Source: Flavobacteriales bacterium
GTDB taxonomy: Bacteria > Bacteroidota > Bacteroidia > Flavobacteriales > Flavobacteriaceae
Direction of reading: 5' to 3'
NCBI GenBank assembly: GCA_015494775.1
Contig: WGAP01000085.1
Coordinates: 1-10,268 of the forward strand
Length of the DNA stretch: 10,268 nt
Shown: positions 6,159 to 10,268 of the stretch, piece by piece
Layout of the letters: the number at the start of each line of letters is the position of its first letter
Numbering within the stretch: the first letter of the stretch is position 1
The notes under the pieces: model-generated
Database searches by the model: none
The model's input: only the letters and a program-made list of their open reading frames with translations
What the model was told of the DNA's origin: nothing
Position numbers and translations under genes: made by a program

Positions 6159-6380
6159 ATGTATTGGACATTGGAATTGGCACAGTATCTGAGCGACGCG
6201 CCTTGGCCCGCAACCAAGGACGAACTCATCGATTACGCCATCCGAACCGGTGCACCGCTCGAAGTGGTGGAAAATCTGCAAGAAATCGAAGACGACGAAG
6301 AAATTTTCGAAGACATCCGGGACATTTGGCCCGACTATCCCGACGAAGAAGATTTCTTTTGGGACGAGGATGAATATTAA
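6159..6380 (+). CDS. DUF2795 family small acidic protein
   Basis: A 73-residue protein. Residues 5-43 (LELAQYLSDAPWPATK, then DELIDYAIRTGAP and EVVENLQEI) match the DUF2795 pattern, a small helical fold of unknown function. The second half is strongly acidic (IEDDEEIFEDI, then DEEDFFWDEDEY) and ends in aromatic/acidic residues, a form I recall as conserved in Bacteroidota next to or near secA. There is no signal peptide or membrane segment, so it is cytoplasmic. It has a TAnnTTTG box upstream and a strong terminator downstream, so it is likely a single-gene transcript. Function unknown; the acidic tail suggests a binding partner that is basic, but nothing here identifies it. Confidence 0.9.
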   Translation: MYWTLELAQYLSDAPWPATKDELIDYAIRTGAPLEVVENLQEIEDDEEIFEDIRDIWPDYPDEEDFFWDEDEY

Positions 6381-6399
6381 CCGAAAAAATCGAAACCGG

Positions 6400-6426
6400 A
6401 AAAGTCTCCTTCGTGAGACTTTTTTT
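6400..6426 (+). terminator. Rho-independent terminator of the DUF2795 gene
   Basis: AAAAGTCTC (6400-6408) pairs with GAGACTTTT (6415-6423) around the six-base loop CTTCGT. The T run at 6420-6426 overlaps the second arm. It starts 20 bp after the stop codon. Confidence 0.85.
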
Positions 6427-6433
6427 GTTTAAA

Positions 6434-6465
6434 TTTGAAAGCCGTTTTGATTTACAATATTTATA
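6434..6465 (+). promoter_or_regulatory. Possible secA promoter
   Basis: TTTG (6434-6437) and TATTTATA (6458-6465) are separated by exactly 20 bp, and the second box ends 19 bp before the secA ATG. The -7 box matches only four of the six fixed positions of TAnnTTTG, so the geometry is better than the sequence. Confidence 0.35.
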
Positions 6466-6484
6466 AAAAAAACAATAGAAATTA

Positions 6485-9868
<3,384 letters not shown>

Positions 9869-9894
9869 GCGGTTGACCACGGCCGCACGAAACC

Positions 9895-9925
9895 AAATCC
9901 CTTCCGGCCACCGGGAGGGATTTTT
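9895..9925 (+). terminator. Rho-independent terminator of secA
   Basis: AAATCCCTTCCGG (9895-9907) pairs with CCGGGAGGGATTT (9911-9923), with one T-G wobble, around a CCA loop. It is followed by a T run (9921-9925). It starts 26 bp after the secA stop codon. Confidence 0.9.
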
Positions 9926-9994
9926 GATAATGTCCGTAAGCTTTAAGCTACCAATTTTTAGGGCGCCTCCCCGCAGGGGCTGTCCAAAAAGTCC

Positions 9995-10074
9995 AACCAA
10001 ATATTTTTTAGAATGCTCTTTTTGCCCTTGATTGTTGAAAATTAATGACAAATTTTAGGTTGAAATATTTGGTT
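9995..10074. repeat. 12-bp perfect inverted repeat in the IS leader
   Basis: AACCAAATATTT (9995-10006) and AAATATTTGGTT (10063-10074) are exact reverse complements, 56 bp apart. The right arm contains the TTTG (10068-10071) proposed as the transposase -33 box. Smaller complementary words lie between them (AAAATT near 10038, AATTTT near 10051). It may be a hairpin in read-in RNA or a protein-binding pair. Confidence 0.6.
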
Positions 10075-10099
10075 ATTTCACTGGAATTAAGTATATTAG
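10068..10099 (+). promoter_or_regulatory. Transposase promoter
   Basis: TTTG (10068-10071), a 20-bp spacer and TATATTAG (10092-10099) match the Bacteroidota promoter plan, with one fixed -7 base off. The start codon follows 19 bp later. Transcription would start at about 10105, leaving a leader of about 14 bases. Confidence 0.5.
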
Positions 10100-10120
10100 C
10101 AGTAAAAAATCATTGCTAAT
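10095..10120 (+). promoter_or_regulatory. Hairpin covering the transposase start codon
   Basis: ATTAGCAGT (10095-10103) pairs with ATTGCTAAT (10112-10120), nine pairs with one G-U, around an eight-base A-rich loop. The second arm includes the first two bases of the ATG. The first arm mostly lies upstream of the expected start of the element's own transcript. Confidence 0.45.
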
Positions 10121-10268
10121 GAAACCTGTGTTTAAACCCTACAATCAAGGACAAATTACGCTCTTTCCCGAAGCATTGGATGATTATATCCCCCAAAATC
10201 ATCCGGCAAGATTGGTTTCTCAGGTGGTCGATCGCTTGGACATCACCCCTATCTTGAAAACCTACAAA
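10119..10268 (+). CDS. IS1182 family transposase, N-terminal part (runs off the window)
   Basis: Fifty codons are visible, beginning MKPVFKPYNQGQITLFP and continuing with LDDYIPQNHPARLV and VVDRLDITPILKTYK. The pattern FKPYNQ..L.P..LDxxIP.NHP.R.V...VD.LD is the DUF772-type N-terminal domain of IS1182/IS5-like transposases. The DDE catalytic domain would lie beyond the window. The frame is open to the last base with no sign of decay in this portion. The start is set by the conserved MK..F..Y head and the promoter-like boxes just above. Confidence 0.85.
   Translation, partial: MKPVFKPYNQGQITLFPEALDDYIPQNHPARLVSQVVDRLDITPILKTYK

Larger units (their letters stand above)
9976..10268 (+). mobile_element. 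IS1182-like insertion sequence, left end (partial)
   Basis: The element appears to start near 9976-9977 with GGGGCTGTCCAAAAAGTC, a terminal-repeat style I associate with IS1182-type elements. A 140-bp leader and the transposase start follow. The right end lies beyond the window, so the terminal inverted repeat and target duplication cannot be verified. Just outside, CCCC GCA abuts GGGG (9969-9979), so the junction sits at a small palindrome. The insertion lies behind the secA terminator and disrupts no visible gene on this side. Confidence 0.7.

Overview
The window looks like a chromosomal segment of a Bacteroidota (Bacteroidetes) bacterium. Four things point there. There is a large secreted protein with a type IX secretion (T9SS) C-terminal sorting domain. 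HU, RNase G and SecA are of the Bacteroidota type: HU has an RNISKN arm tip, RNase G lacks the zinc-link cysteine pair, and SecA is long with no zinc-finger tail. Promoter-like boxes fit the phylum's TTTG / TAnnTTTG pattern. No gene has a convincing Shine-Dalgarno sequence; the leaders are A/T-rich instead.

Layout. Positions 1-464 hold no gene but are dense in hairpins and short repeats, including two inverted copies of one structured repeat. They end in a strong terminator for the leftward cluster. That cluster, on the minus strand, reads HU (2483-2196), an easily missed 30-residue very basic peptide (2191-2099), then RNase G (2012-465), with a terminator-like hairpin between the peptide and RNase G. 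Also on the minus strand, 5296-2600 encodes an 898-residue cell-surface or secreted adhesin-like protein: signal peptide, cleaved-adhesin/MAM-like domain, fibronectin III domain, three close and one divergent Cys-rich repeats of about 132 residues, and the T9SS sorting domain. A divergent promoter region (5297-5526) separates it from a rightward group: PduO-type cob(I)alamin adenosyltransferase (5527-6102), a 73-residue acidic DUF2795 protein (6159-6380) with its own terminator, and secA (6485-9868) with a strong terminator. After secA the left end of an IS1182-like insertion sequence begins near 9976, and its transposase (from 10119) runs off the window.

How they work together. Most of this is housekeeping: nucleoid structure (HU), rRNA/mRNA processing (RNase G) beside a probable small ribosomal peptide, B12 cofactor activation, and Sec export. 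SecA would drive the first export step of the adhesin-like protein before T9SS carries it across the outer membrane. The accessory parts are the adhesin-like gene, the repeat-rich left edge and the IS. I do not see a new multi-gene system. The best leads are the 30-residue basic peptide, which resembles the bS22/mS38 ribosomal peptide family; the inverted, structure-conserving intergenic repeat pair; and an IS leader whose hairpins could block transposase translation from read-in transcripts only.
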